64,000 nt of DNA from an uncultured Dehalococcoidia bacterium (lineage in GTDB: Bacteria > Chloroflexota > Dehalococcoidia > Lucifugimonadales > JAAXIE01). Shown in pieces: positions 25,811 through 34,654 of the stretch. The notes under the pieces were generated by a model. It searched no databases. It worked only from the letters and a program-made list of their open reading frames with translations, and was not told the DNA's origin. Each line of letters opens with the position of its first letter. The stretch's first letter is position 1. The stretch lies in assembly GCA_951813255.1 (NCBI GenBank), contig OX638353.1, positions 2,046,001-2,110,000 on the forward strand, written 5' to 3'. The translations under genes were made by a program, and so were the position numbers.

Positions 25811-27016
25811 CTATTCTACTGCACCGGCTCTGCCATGCACCGATGCTTGGGTGCGCACCGGCAGCCCGTAAATGGCGATAAACCCCTCGGCCGCCCTCTG
25901 GTCGAAGGTGTCACCCTGCCCGTAGGTCGCCAGGTCCTCTCGGTAGAGAGCATGCGGAGACCGACGGCCTGCTATGGTGCAGCTGCCTTTGTGCATCTTG
26001 ATCCGCACCGTGCCCGTCACGTGCTTCTGGGTGCTGGCAACATAGGTATCCAGGTCCTGGCGATGGGCCGTATACCACAGTCCGTTGTACACCACATCGG
26101 CATACTCTTGGGCCATCCGTGCCTTAAAGCGCACTTGGTCCTTGGAGAGGGTCAGCGTCTCCAACCCTCTGTGGGCCGTGTGAAGCGCCAATGCGGCCGG
26201 GGCCTCGTAGACCTCCCGCGACTTGATCCCCACCAGCCGGTTTTCCACATGATCAATGCGCCCGATGCCGTGTTCACCAGCCATTCCATTCAGTTGGTGG
26301 ATCAAGTCCACGCCACCCATCTCCTCACCATCAATGGCGACAGGCACTCCCTGGACAAATTCGAGCTCGACGTAAGTCGGCCCATCAGGCGTATCCTGCA
26401 GGGGCTTGGTCCACATGTACACATCTTCAAGGGGCTCGTTCCACGGGTCCTCCAAGGGTCCCGCTTCTATGCTGCGTCCCCACAGGTTCTCGTCAGTGGA
26501 ATAGCGGGAGTTGGAGGGCTCCACCGGTATGTTGTGTTGCCGTGCGTACTCCAGTTCCTCATCGCGCGTCATGCCCCACTCACGTATTGGGGCCACAACC
26601 TTGAGTTCAGGCGCCAAGGCCGCCACTCCCACGTCCAGCCTGACTTGATCGTTGCCCTTCCCCGTACACCCATGGGCGATGGCGTAGGCCCCTTCGGACC
26701 TAGCCACTTCCACGAGATACCGCGCGATGAGGGGCCGGCCCAACGCTGTGGCTAGGGGGTACTGCTCCTCATATATGGCCCCAGCCTGAAGGGCCGGAAA
26801 CAGGTACTCCTGCACCAAGTCCTGGCGTCCGTCGATGCCCACGGCGTTGACGGCTCCGATGGTCAGCGCCCGCTGTCGTATGGACTCCAAGTCCACCATC
26901 CCGAGGTCGATGGTCAGGGTGACTACCTCGGCATCGTAATGCTCCTGCAGCCAGCGGATGGCCACCGAGGTGTCCAAGCCACCGCTGTAGGCCAGCACGA
27001 TTTTCTCTTGTGCCAC
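25811..27016 (-). CDS. argG: Argininosuccinate synthase
   Basis: A 401-residue ATP-dependent ligase joining citrulline and aspartate. The P-loop of the N-type PPi family is AYSGGLDTSVAIRWL at the N-terminus; substrate-binding segments include AHGCTGKGNDQVR, EWGMTRDEELEYA and SREVYEAPAALALHTAHR. GTG start at 27016 with AAAGGA upstream. It is the third arg gene of the block, 41 nt after argD and 6 nt before argH in the direction of transcription. Length is typical. Confidence 0.97.
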   Translation of the reverse strand: MAQEKIVLAYSGGLDTSVAIRWLQEHYDAEVVTLTIDLGMVDLESIRQRALTIGAVNAVGIDGRQDLVQEYLFPALQAGAIYEEQYPLATALGRPLIARYLVEVARSEGAYAIAHGCTGKGNDQVRLDVGVAALAPELKVVAPIREWGMTRDEELEYARQHNIPVEPSNSRYSTDENLWGRSIEAGPLEDPWNEPLEDVYMWTKPLQDTPDGPTYVELEFVQGVPVAIDGEEMGGVDLIHQLNGMAGEHGIGRIDHVENRLVGIKSREVYEAPAALALHTAHRGLETLTLSKDQVRFKARMAQEYADVVYNGLWYTAHRQDLDTYVASTQKHVTGTVRIKMHKGSCTIAGRRSPHALYREDLATYGQGDTFDQRAAEGFIAIYGLPVRTQASVHGRAGAVE

Positions 27017-27057
27017 TGCTACCGTTCCTTTGCTCTCTGCCTGTTGGGCCTTAACCC

Positions 27058-28245
27058 TTAAATCTTGCGCAGGGCCGATTCCAGCTTCTCCACCCCTTGG
27101 TCCACCTCTTCAGCCGTGATGTTCAGAGGCGGCATGAAGCGGATGGCATTGGGCTTCACCGGGTTCAGAAGCAGCCCCTCTTCATTGCACCGGGCCACAA
27201 CCCGGGGAGATATGTTGTCGTCAAACTCCAAGGCCACCAGCAGGCCTTTGCCACGCACATCGCTGATGGAGGAGAACTCCCCTCGCAGTTGGTTCAGCGC
27301 GCCCATCAGGCGCTCGCCCATGGCCACCGCGTTGGCCGGAATATCATTGTCGATGATGAACTTGGTAGAGGCATGGGCCGCCGCCGTGGTAAGCGCGTTG
27401 CCCCCGAATGTGGAGCCGTGGTCGCCGGGCTCCAGTGACATGCAGTAGTCCTTCGACATGAATGCGCCGATGGGCACACCACCACCCAGACCCTTGGCTA
27501 GGGTCATCGCGTCAGGCTCGACGCCAAAGGACTCATACCCGAACAGGGTGCCCAAGCGTCCAAGGCCGGTCTGTATTTCATCGAAGACCAGAAGCAGGCC
27601 TTGGGAGTCACACCACTCCCGTACCCGTGGCAGGTAGTCATCGTCGGGGATGTTCACTCCGCCCTCACCCTGTACCGGCTCTAGGAACACAGCCGCTGTA
27701 CGATCATTTGTGGCCTCTACGATGGCCTCGAAGTCGTTGAAGTCAACATGCACAAAGCCGGGCGTGAGGGGCTGCCACGCCTCTTGGTAGTGGGGTTGGC
27801 CTGTGGCCGCCACCATGCCCATGGTGCGCCCGTGGAAGGAATTAAAGGCGGTGATCACCTCGTAGGCCCCATCCCGGTTCTTCTTGCCATATTTTCGCGC
27901 CAGCTTCACCGCGCCCTCATTGGCCTCGGCCCCGCTGTTGCTGAAGAACACCTTGTCCATGGCGCTGTTCTCAACCAGCAGTTCGGCTAGGTGCAACTGG
28001 GGCAGGGTGTAAAACTGGTTGGAGGTCTGTAACAGAGTGGAAGCCTGCTCCACGATGGCTTGGGTAATGGCAGGATGGCAGTGACCCAGGTTGTTTACCG
28101 CCCAGCCAGCGCAGAAGTCTAGGTATTCCTTGCCATCTACGTCCCAGGCCCGGGTGCCCTCACCTCGGGCGATGACCACCGGCTGCCTTCGCACGGTGAA
28201 CATGTAGTACTGCTTCTCAATGTCGATCCAGTTGCTGCTCGTCAT
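27058..28245 (-). CDS. argD: Acetylornithine aminotransferase
   Basis: A 395-residue class III PLP aminotransferase that converts N-acetylglutamate semialdehyde to N-acetylornithine. It shows FCAGWAVNNLGHCHPAI, SNSGAEANEGAVKLARKYG (PLP phosphate binding), FHGRTMG, LVFDEIQTGLGRLGTLFGYE and the lysine region TLAKGLGGGVPIGAF, where Lys forms the Schiff base. Start ATG with AAGGGAG before it. Operon context (argJ, argB upstream; argG, argH downstream) favours ArgD over the ornithine or GABA aminotransferase relatives. Confidence 0.94.
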   Translation of the reverse strand: MTSSNWIDIEKQYYMFTVRRQPVVIARGEGTRAWDVDGKEYLDFCAGWAVNNLGHCHPAITQAIVEQASTLLQTSNQFYTLPQLHLAELLVENSAMDKVFFSNSGAEANEGAVKLARKYGKKNRDGAYEVITAFNSFHGRTMGMVAATGQPHYQEAWQPLTPGFVHVDFNDFEAIVEATNDRTAAVFLEPVQGEGGVNIPDDDYLPRVREWCDSQGLLLVFDEIQTGLGRLGTLFGYESFGVEPDAMTLAKGLGGGVPIGAFMSKDYCMSLEPGDHGSTFGGNALTTAAAHASTKFIIDNDIPANAVAMGERLMGALNQLRGEFSSISDVRGKGLLVALEFDDNISPRVVARCNEEGLLLNPVKPNAIRFMPPLNITAEEVDQGVEKLESALRKI

Positions 28246-28260
28246 TGCGTGCTCCCTTCG

Positions 28261-28287
28261 CCCTATTGGCCCTATTGGCCCTATTGG
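28261..28287. repeat. Perfect 9-bp tandem repeat, three copies
   Basis: CCCTATTGG occurs three times in a row between argD and the UPF0182 gene; the last copy contains the UPF0182 stop. It probably arose by replication slippage. Confidence 0.8.
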
Positions 28288-31136
28288 GTTGGTGCGGCAA
28301 CATCCTCAAGATCCATTTCCAAGGCCTCGAGGTCTTCTTTTAGTCTACGTATGTCGTCAAGCAAGTCCTGCAACCGCTGCTGAGCCTGCGGAGTGAGTTC
28401 TCCAAAGTCGGCCGGCGGTTGTGTGCCCGAATCTGCTGGCGCGGGCCGGGCAGGGATGGTTCCTGGCTCCGTAGATATCTCCGTGGGCAGGGTCTCGCCC
28501 CCTACCCCTCTGCTTCCCAAGTTGACCAGTTGGTTGATGCCCTGCTGCAGGGTGTCCGCCATCACCACCGATGTGCCATCAGCCACGAACACCTGCTTCA
28601 GCGGTGGGAAATCCTCCGTGGCAGGCCGGATGAACAGCGGCTCTACGTAAAGAACGGTGCTCCTCTCTTCTTCCTCTGATGATAGAGGCACCACCAGCAG
28701 GTTGCCACGGATGCAGATTATGCTGGAGGACTCCGGCGGGCACAGAAGGGTCAGCCGCTCGCGAATATCGTCGTCGTTAGTTATACGCGCCTCCACCAAT
28801 TCCGGTCCGGAGACGTTGCCAGCGAAGGTAAAGGTCTGCAACTGTCCGTAGTATGGCACGTCGTTCCGAGCCGCCATCCATGCCACCATCGTCTTCTTCT
28901 CGAAGGGCGTGAAGGGCATGATCAGCACGAATTCTTCCTGTTTCTCGCCCGGAAGCTTCGTGATCACGTAGTAGGGCTTCACCTGCTGCGGCTCATCGAA
29001 GAACAGCTCGTTGCCGAAGGCCCACTGGTCCTCCTTCTGATAGAACACCTGTGGGTCTTCCATGTGGTATTGCAGGTATCTTTCCGCCTGAATGGCAAAG
29101 AGGTCGATGGGGTAGCGAACGTGCGCCCTTAATGACTCAGGCAGCGCCATGAAAGGGTCGGGTGTAGACACCGGCTCGAATAGGTCCGGGAATGCCTTCA
29201 TGTATATCTGCACCACCGGATCGGTTGGGTCCACCACGTAGAAGCTCATCTTTCCATCGGCGGCGTCTACCACCACCTTGACACTGTTCCTTATGTAGTT
29301 GAAGCCCTCTTCAGTGGGAAGCGAGTAGGGATAGCGGTCGGTGGTTGTATAGGCATCCTGTATCCACCATATCTTCCCGTCCGCCACCACCAGGTAGGGG
29401 TCCGAGTCCAGTTGGAGGAAGGGCGCTACTTGGCCCACTCGTTCCGGGATGTTGCGCCGGTACATGATACGGCTGTCCGGAGTCAGCTGGTTGCTGATAA
29501 GTACGTTGACGTCAAGGAACTCCCAAGAGTAGGCCAGTTGGCGAATGAAGGAGCCGACCGAGACTCCTCCGGTGCCTTGATACCTAGTGCGCACTGGCTC
29601 TCCGTCTGGCCCTGGGTAGTGGAACTCCTCTGTGTTGGTGTTGACGATTACAAAGTCTGAGGCGTTCTCCCCGTAGTAAATCTCAGGTTTGGTCAGCTCA
29701 ATGGCCCCTGCAGGCGGGATGTCGCGCAACAGGAACTCCGGCGTTCCCTCTCGCGTGTAGCTGGTTACCGGGCTCATGGCCACGCCGTACCCGTGGGTAT
29801 ATTGCAGCTTGCGGTTGACCCACCTCTGCGCCTCCACCGGCAGGTCTTCCGGCGCCAGCTCCCGGCCCGACAGCATCACCTGGCGGTATTCACCGTCGAT
29901 GTTGTACCTGTCCACGTCCATCTGCACGAAGTTGTAGTACAACTCGAAGAACTGCACCCGGTTGTAATTGGCCGTCAGGGGCAGAGGGTCCCACAGACGC
30001 ACGTTGTTGATGGTCTGGCTGTTCTCCTCGACATCCGCTGCCGTCAACGTGGGCCGGTAGGGGAAGTCCTGTATCTGCACGTCTTCCAAGCCGTAGCCAG
30101 CCCGGGTGGCATCAAGATTCCGCTGGATGTAAGGCTCCTCCTTGTTGAACTCGTCCGGGTCCACACTGAACCGTTGCACCAGCAACGGAATCACCGCTCC
30201 AACCACAATGGCGAACAACACCCATAGGCCAAAAGAGGCGATCATGAACCGCAGTCCGCCATAGAAGATGCTGACAATGAAGCCGACGGCAGCCAGCAGG
30301 GCTACGCCGGTAATGATGTGCAGCGCCAGTATGCGGGCGGTGACGTCGGTATAACTGGCCCCGAAGGCGGCCCCACCGCCGGAGAACAGCGGCTCGTACG
30401 TGTCTAGGTGATGGGCAGCAGCGATGCTGACCATCAGCAGAGCGCCTAGGACTGCGAAGTGGACACGTACCGGTTCGGTGAGGTCAAATCGTCCACCTTG
30501 AGCCGCCGCTCTCAGGAAGTAGTAAGCCCCCATGGCGACGGCGATGGCAATCACCGCCCCCATGAACCATCCTTGAATGAAGTGCAGCACCGGCAGCACG
30601 GCAACATAGAACGAGATGTCATTGCCATAGTGCGCATCCGAGACCCCGAAGGGCACCCGGTTCATGAAGATCAGGAACATCTCCCATCGGTCCAGGGTCA
30701 CTACCCCGAACACGATGCTCATCACCACTGCCACCAGCGCAACCACGCCGATCGTCCCCCACTTTATGGTGGTGAGCATCTCCGGTGGCAGTGGTAGCGA
30801 CGTATTGGCGCGGGAGAAGCGATGGGCGACGTAGATGTTGGGCAGCAACAACGCCGCGAACACCAAGGCCCCAGCGAAGAAGAGCCAGATCTTGGTGCCC
30901 AACACTGTAGCGAATACCGACCTGAAGCCCAGACTGCCGAACCACAGCCAGTCGGTGTAGACACCGATAGCTTGGGTCAGCAGGATGAAGATAGCAATGA
31001 GGGCGACGACAATTCCGCCGCCAATCAACCAGCGTTTCATGTCCGGGGGAGCCGTCGGCAGCCCGCCGAATTGTCCCGGGGGCGGCCCTTCGCCATTAAA
31101 CAGGTTACCGATCATACTGATACAGGGACCTTCCAT
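28281..31136 (-). CDS. UPF0182 family large membrane protein
   Basis: A 951-residue UPF0182 (COG1615) protein of unknown function. The N-terminal ~340 residues contain about seven transmembrane helices (first at ~34-57, IGGGIVVALIAIFILLTQAI), with the family's YTDWLWFGSLGFRSVF segment. The rest is a large extracytoplasmic domain, with family words RVQFFELYYNFVQMDVDRY, QYTHGYGVAMSPV, PEIYYGE and PFTPFEKKTMVAWMAARND. The tail is Pro-rich and ends in a short coiled coil (RLQDLLDDIRRLKEDLEALE). It is inserted between argB and argD on the same strand with short gaps (9 and 35 nt), so it is transcribed within the arginine operon; no link to arginine synthesis is known. Met8 (31115) is an alternative start. 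Confidence 0.92.
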   Translation of the reverse strand: MEGPCISMIGNLFNGEGPPPGQFGGLPTAPPDMKRWLIGGGIVVALIAIFILLTQAIGVYTDWLWFGSLGFRSVFATVLGTKIWLFFAGALVFAALLLPNIYVAHRFSRANTSLPLPPEMLTTIKWGTIGVVALVAVVMSIVFGVVTLDRWEMFLIFMNRVPFGVSDAHYGNDISFYVAVLPVLHFIQGWFMGAVIAIAVAMGAYYFLRAAAQGGRFDLTEPVRVHFAVLGALLMVSIAAAHHLDTYEPLFSGGGAAFGASYTDVTARILALHIITGVALLAAVGFIVSIFYGGLRFMIASFGLWVLFAIVVGAVIPLLVQRFSVDPDEFNKEEPYIQRNLDATRAGYGLEDVQIQDFPYRPTLTAADVEENSQTINNVRLWDPLPLTANYNRVQFFELYYNFVQMDVDRYNIDGEYRQVMLSGRELAPEDLPVEAQRWVNRKLQYTHGYGVAMSPVTSYTREGTPEFLLRDIPPAGAIELTKPEIYYGENASDFVIVNTNTEEFHYPGPDGEPVRTRYQGTGGVSVGSFIRQLAYSWEFLDVNVLISNQLTPDSRIMYRRNIPERVGQVAPFLQLDSDPYLVVADGKIWWIQDAYTTTDRYPYSLPTEEGFNYIRNSVKVVVDAADGKMSFYVVDPTDPVVQIYMKAFPDLFEPVSTPDPFMALPESLRAHVRYPIDLFAIQAERYLQYHMEDPQVFYQKEDQWAFGNELFFDEPQQVKPYYVITKLPGEKQEEFVLIMPFTPFEKKTMVAWMAARNDVPYYGQLQTFTFAGNVSGPELVEARITNDDDIRERLTLLCPPESSSIICIRGNLLVVPLSSEEEERSTVLYVEPLFIRPATEDFPPLKQVFVADGTSVVMADTLQQGINQLVNLGSRGVGGETLPTEISTEPGTIPARPAPADSGTQPPADFGELTPQAQQRLQDLLDDIRRLKEDLEALEMDLEDVAAPTQ

Positions 31137-31145
31137 GCGGCCCGG

Positions 31146-31970
31146 TTAGGCCTGCACTCGGGTCCCTTCCCCCCTTCCCTGAAGGCACTCCACAAGCGCC
31201 CCAGGCTTTCGTCCGTCAATGATATTCGTGGTGGGCACGCCTTCCAACGCCCGCAGGCATGCCTGCAGTTTGGGAATCATGCCACCCCCGGCCACACCGC
31301 TATCCAGCAGGGCCCTTGCCTGCCGCGGGTTCAAGCGTCCCATCACTCGTCCCCCGCTGTCCATCACGCCCGATACATCGGTAAGGAACACCAGCCGCTC
31401 TGCGTTGGCAGCCAAGGCCAACTCACCCGCTGCCGTATCTCCGTTGATGTTCAATATGCCGGCTTCCACGCCCTCGTCATCTTCCCGATATCCCAGGGGG
31501 GCCACCACCGGCATATAGCCTGCTTCCAGCGTGGAATCCAGCAGGGTGGGGTCGACTTCCGTGACCTCCCCGACCAGCCCCAACTCTGGGTCCGAAACCC
31601 TCGCCTTCAGCATGCCCCCGTCGGTGCCGCTCAAGCCTATCGCACGTGCACCCATGGAAGTGAGCGACGTGACCAACTGCTTGTTGACCAGCCCAGCGAG
31701 CACTGCGACTACGATTTCCAACCCCTCCTGATCGGTCACCCGGAGACCACGCACGAAACGCGGCACTGCCCCCTGCTTGTGCATCCACTCGGATACGATG
31801 TTGCCTCCACCGTGCACAACTACCACGTTGACCTTCTCACGCTGTAATGCAACCAAGTCCTGCAGAGTGGTGTCATGGCTACCCAACGTGCTCCCGCCTA
31901 TCTTGATCACTATGGGACGGGACGCCACGGGGAACTCCGGTCTGTTGGCAGCGGCCAGAGAGCTGAACAC
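31146..31970 (-). CDS. argB: Acetylglutamate kinase
   Basis: A 274-residue amino-acid kinase that phosphorylates N-acetylglutamate. Motifs: IVIKIGGSTLG, VVVVHGGGNIVSEWM, INGDTAAGELALAANAERLVFLTDVSGVMD and GGGMIPKLQACLRAL. The length lacks the extra N-terminal helix of the arginine-inhibited hexameric enzymes, so feedback control is uncertain. GTG start at 31970, 14 nt after the argJ stop. Next gene on the strand is UPF0182. Confidence 0.95.
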   Translation of the reverse strand: MFSSLAAANRPEFPVASRPIVIKIGGSTLGSHDTTLQDLVALQREKVNVVVVHGGGNIVSEWMHKQGAVPRFVRGLRVTDQEGLEIVVAVLAGLVNKQLVTSLTSMGARAIGLSGTDGGMLKARVSDPELGLVGEVTEVDPTLLDSTLEAGYMPVVAPLGYREDDEGVEAGILNINGDTAAGELALAANAERLVFLTDVSGVMDSGGRVMGRLNPRQARALLDSGVAGGGMIPKLQACLRALEGVPTTNIIDGRKPGALVECLQGRGEGTRVQA

Positions 31971-31984
31971 ATGGTGGGCCCGCG

Positions 31985-33202
31985 CTAGGTGGTGTAGGCG
32001 CTGTTGATGACGACATAGGCCTCGGTCAGGTCACATCCCCAAGCCGTGGCCGAAGCCGTCCCCAAGCCCATTCCAATCCTGAAGGTGACCTGGTCCCTCC
32101 TCATGAGGGAGACCACTGCCTCCTTGTGGAACGGTATGGGCACGCCTCCTTCCATTATGCAAACATCGTTGATATATAGGGCGACCTTCTCCTCGTCCAC
32201 ATCCGCCCCACTGCGACCTAGCGCCGCGAGTATCCTGCCCCAGTTGGGGTCCGCCCCATGCACCGCCGACTTCACCAAGCTGGAAGAAACGACCGTCTTG
32301 GCCGCCGCCCGGGCATCCTGTACGCTGCCCGCACCCTCGACCTGCACCTCAATGAGATGCGTCGCCCCTTCACCATCCGCAGCAAGCTGCTTGGTCAATT
32401 CCACGCACAACTCATTCAGCGCAGCTTGGAAAGTCTCAGCTTCCGGGCTGCCTTCCACTATGGCTGGGGCGTCCGAGGCTCCGTTGGCCAGTATGACGGC
32501 CATATCATTCGTGCTGGTATCCCCGTCTACGGAGAGCATATTCAGGGAATCATCCACCGCACCACTCAACATTTTCTGCAACAGCGGCTGGGCCACTGCA
32601 GCATCCGTGCCGAGGAAACACAGCATCGTGGCCATGTTGGGGTGAATCATCCCCACACCCTTGGCAATCCCGCCAATGGACACCGTACTCGAGCCCACGG
32701 AAAACTGCACCGCAGCATACTTATGATGCGTGTCCGTCGTCATGATGGACTTGGACAAGTCCAGCCCACCGTCATCCGCCAGCCCGATAGTCGGTATGGA
32801 CGCCCGAATCAGCGCCATCGGAAGCTCCACCCCAATGACGCCCGTCGAACCCACCAGAACCGACCCTCGGTCAACACCCATGTGGTCGGCTGCCAAGTCG
32901 GCCATCTCCTTGGCGTCGGTCAGTCCTTGAGCGCCGACGCAGGCGTTGGCAATGCCCGCAGTCACCACAACGCCCCGGATGGCGGCGTCAGCCGGTATGT
33001 TCTGGTCGTACACCACCGAAGGCGACTTCACCTTGTTCGTGGTGAACGTCCCAGCCCAACTGCATGGCCGGTCTGAGTAGAGAAGCCCCAAGTCCAGCTT
33101 CTCATCGCCATGGGTCTTGATGCCCGCAGCAGTAGCCCCCGCGGAAAACCCCCGCGGCGTGGTTATGGATCCGCCCTGTACCTGTTCAATCGCACCCGGC
33201 AT
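31985..33202 (-). CDS. argJ: Ornithine acetyltransferase / N-acetylglutamate synthase
   Basis: A 405-residue ArgJ. It transfers the acetyl group from N-acetylornithine to glutamate (cyclic pathway) and may also make N-acetylglutamate from acetyl-CoA. The self-cleavage site is seen in HPNMATMLCFLGTDA, where the Thr of ATML becomes the nucleophile of the beta chain. Other conserved parts: GFSAGATAAGIK, STGVIGVELPM and DPNWGRILAALGRSG. ATG start. It is the first gene of the arginine operon; argC and argF are not in this window. Confidence 0.96.
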   Translation of the reverse strand: MPGAIEQVQGGSITTPRGFSAGATAAGIKTHGDEKLDLGLLYSDRPCSWAGTFTTNKVKSPSVVYDQNIPADAAIRGVVVTAGIANACVGAQGLTDAKEMADLAADHMGVDRGSVLVGSTGVIGVELPMALIRASIPTIGLADDGGLDLSKSIMTTDTHHKYAAVQFSVGSSTVSIGGIAKGVGMIHPNMATMLCFLGTDAAVAQPLLQKMLSGAVDDSLNMLSVDGDTSTNDMAVILANGASDAPAIVEGSPEAETFQAALNELCVELTKQLAADGEGATHLIEVQVEGAGSVQDARAAAKTVVSSSLVKSAVHGADPNWGRILAALGRSGADVDEEKVALYINDVCIMEGGVPIPFHKEAVVSLMRRDQVTFRIGMGLGTASATAWGCDLTEAYVVINSAYTT

Positions 33203-33235
33203 TTGCCCAGTCTCAATACAAAATTAACGGGCGCA

Positions 33236-33241
33236 AGTATA
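33236..33241 (-). promoter_or_regulatory. Possible -10 box of the arginine operon
   Basis: On the minus strand TATACT lies 34 nt before the argJ ATG, in an AT-rich patch between divergent genes. No convincing -35 (only TTTTGT at 17 nt) is seen, so this is tentative. Confidence 0.3.
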
Positions 33242-33349
33242 TCACAGGGCAGCCCCCCACAAAAGCGACTTTAGGTGCTGATGTATGCCTACTCTATGTT
33301 TGACACCCCCAAGCGCCACCCCTACAATTTCCGCATTAACAACTTAACA

Positions 33350-33512
33350 AGCAGTCTTGGGTACCCACAGGGTTTAACAGGGAAGGCGGTGTGAGACCGC
33401 CGCGGTAGCGCCACTGTAATTGGGGAGCGGGTCGGCACAAGAACCACTGTCCCACTAGGGATGGGAAGGGGCCGGACGCAACGATCCATAAGCCAGGAGA
33501 CCTGCCCAGGAA
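33350..33512 (+). promoter_or_regulatory. Cobalamin (AdoCbl) riboswitch
   Basis: Conserved elements of the cobalamin aptamer occur in order: GGGTTTAACAGGGAAGGCGGTG and the following GAGACCGCCGCGGTAGCGCC, the core GCCACTGTAAT at 33410-33420, and the B12 box AGCCAGGAGACCTGCC at 33491-33506. An intrinsic terminator lies ~80 nt downstream, followed by a corrinoid-type ABC importer. High cobalamin should fold the aptamer and allow termination, shutting down import. Confidence 0.93.
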
Positions 33513-33589
33513 TGCAGAGCCCCACTCTGCGCATAAACGGAGTCGGCTCTCGGCGTCCCTCGGCAACACCCCGCCTTGGCACTCCCAGA

Positions 33590-33617
33590 CCCGGCTTCAA
33601 CAGGGCCGGGTTTTTTG
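33590..33617 (+). terminator. Riboswitch-linked intrinsic terminator
   Basis: CCCGGC (33590-33595) pairs with GCCGGG (33605-33610), followed directly by six T residues. It lies between the cobalamin aptamer and the binding-protein gene, so it is the expression platform of the riboswitch. Confidence 0.88.
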
Positions 33618-33682
33618 TTGTCCCCCTATGCCTACTCATTCTTGGGCAGGAACGGCCGAGGACAACAGGGAGGCATCTTTCA

Positions 33683-34645
33683 ATGCGGTTCACCGGCCCA
33701 GTACGTTTCTACAGCCTGATTGCATCCCTGCTACTAGCCATGATGTTGGCGGCAGCATGTGGCGGCAGCGCCACGACCCTCACACCCACCCCACCAGTGG
33801 CCATCGCACCAGTCCCGCCCGAACCGACCCCCACACCCGTCCCCCTCTTCCCACTCACCATCACCGACAGCAACGGCAACGACATCACCTTCGACGCCCC
33901 TCCCGAACGCATCATCGCCTTCGACAGCGCCGCCGTCGAAATCCTCTACGCCTTGGGCGAGGAAGACCGCATTGCAGGCACCCACACCTTCGTCGACTAC
34001 CCTCCCGAAACCGCCGATACCCCCAGGGTCGGCGACGCCTTCAACATGGACTTCGAGCAGGTTGTAGCCCAAGACCCCGACCTCGTCTACATCTTCTTCG
34101 ATCGCTTTGTGCCCGAACTACAGGACTTGGGCCTGAAGGTGCTCTACATCAAGTCCCTCAGCGATGACCTGGAACAGACCATGGAGCACTTCCGCCTCTG
34201 GGGCCGCATCCTTGGCAACCCGGACAGCGCCGCTGCCGAAATTTCCACCATCCAAGCCCGAATCCAAGCCATCGAAGACAAGCTGGCCGATGTGGAGCAG
34301 GGCCCTCGCGTCTACCACCACGGCTTCGATTTCTGGACCCCCGGCGGCAACACCCTCATGGCCCGCATCTACGAACTCCTGAAAGCCGAGTTGGTCACCG
34401 CCGACCTTGAGGACTACGTCCAGATATCCCCCGAAGAACTCGTCCTCCGCGACCCCGAGATCATCATCTCCAACGAGTTCAACATCCAGCAGGTACACGA
34501 CTCAGCAGCCCTAGCCGAAACCACTGCCGTCAAGAACGGGTCCGTCGTCCAGACCAGCCGCGGTTCCCTCGACGTAGCCGGTACGCGGCTCATGGATGCC
34601 ATAGAAGAACTGGCCGAACTCATCTACCCCGACAGGTTCCCCTAA
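33683..34645 (+). CDS. Corrinoid ABC transporter substrate-binding lipoprotein (BtuF-like)
   Basis: A 320-residue class III periplasmic-binding lipoprotein: lipobox MLAAACGG (Cys26), a Pro/Thr linker, then PLTITDSNGNDITFDAPPERIIAFDSAAVEILYALG and DLVYIFF/NEFNIQQV segments of the two Rossmann lobes joined by a long helix. The ATG at 33683 follows AGGGAGG; the longer open frame from 33461 runs through the riboswitch and is rejected. Preceded by a cobalamin riboswitch and followed by a FecCD permease and ATPase, so it most probably captures cobalamin or other corrinoids, not siderophores. Confidence 0.88.
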   Translation: MRFTGPVRFYSLIASLLLAMMLAAACGGSATTLTPTPPVAIAPVPPEPTPTPVPLFPLTITDSNGNDITFDAPPERIIAFDSAAVEILYALGEEDRIAGTHTFVDYPPETADTPRVGDAFNMDFEQVVAQDPDLVYIFFDRFVPELQDLGLKVLYIKSLSDDLEQTMEHFRLWGRILGNPDSAAAEISTIQARIQAIEDKLADVEQGPRVYHHGFDFWTPGGNTLMARIYELLKAELVTADLEDYVQISPEELVLRDPEIIISNEFNIQQVHDSAALAETTAVKNGSVVQTSRGSLDVAGTRLMDAIEELAELIYPDRFP

Positions 34646-34654
34646 GGAGCAGCC

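Noticed and set aside
33461..33682. Upstream extension of the corrinoid-binding lipoprotein frame
   Set aside because: It runs through the riboswitch B12 box and terminator; the lipoprotein signal and AGGGAGG ribosome site put the start at 33683.
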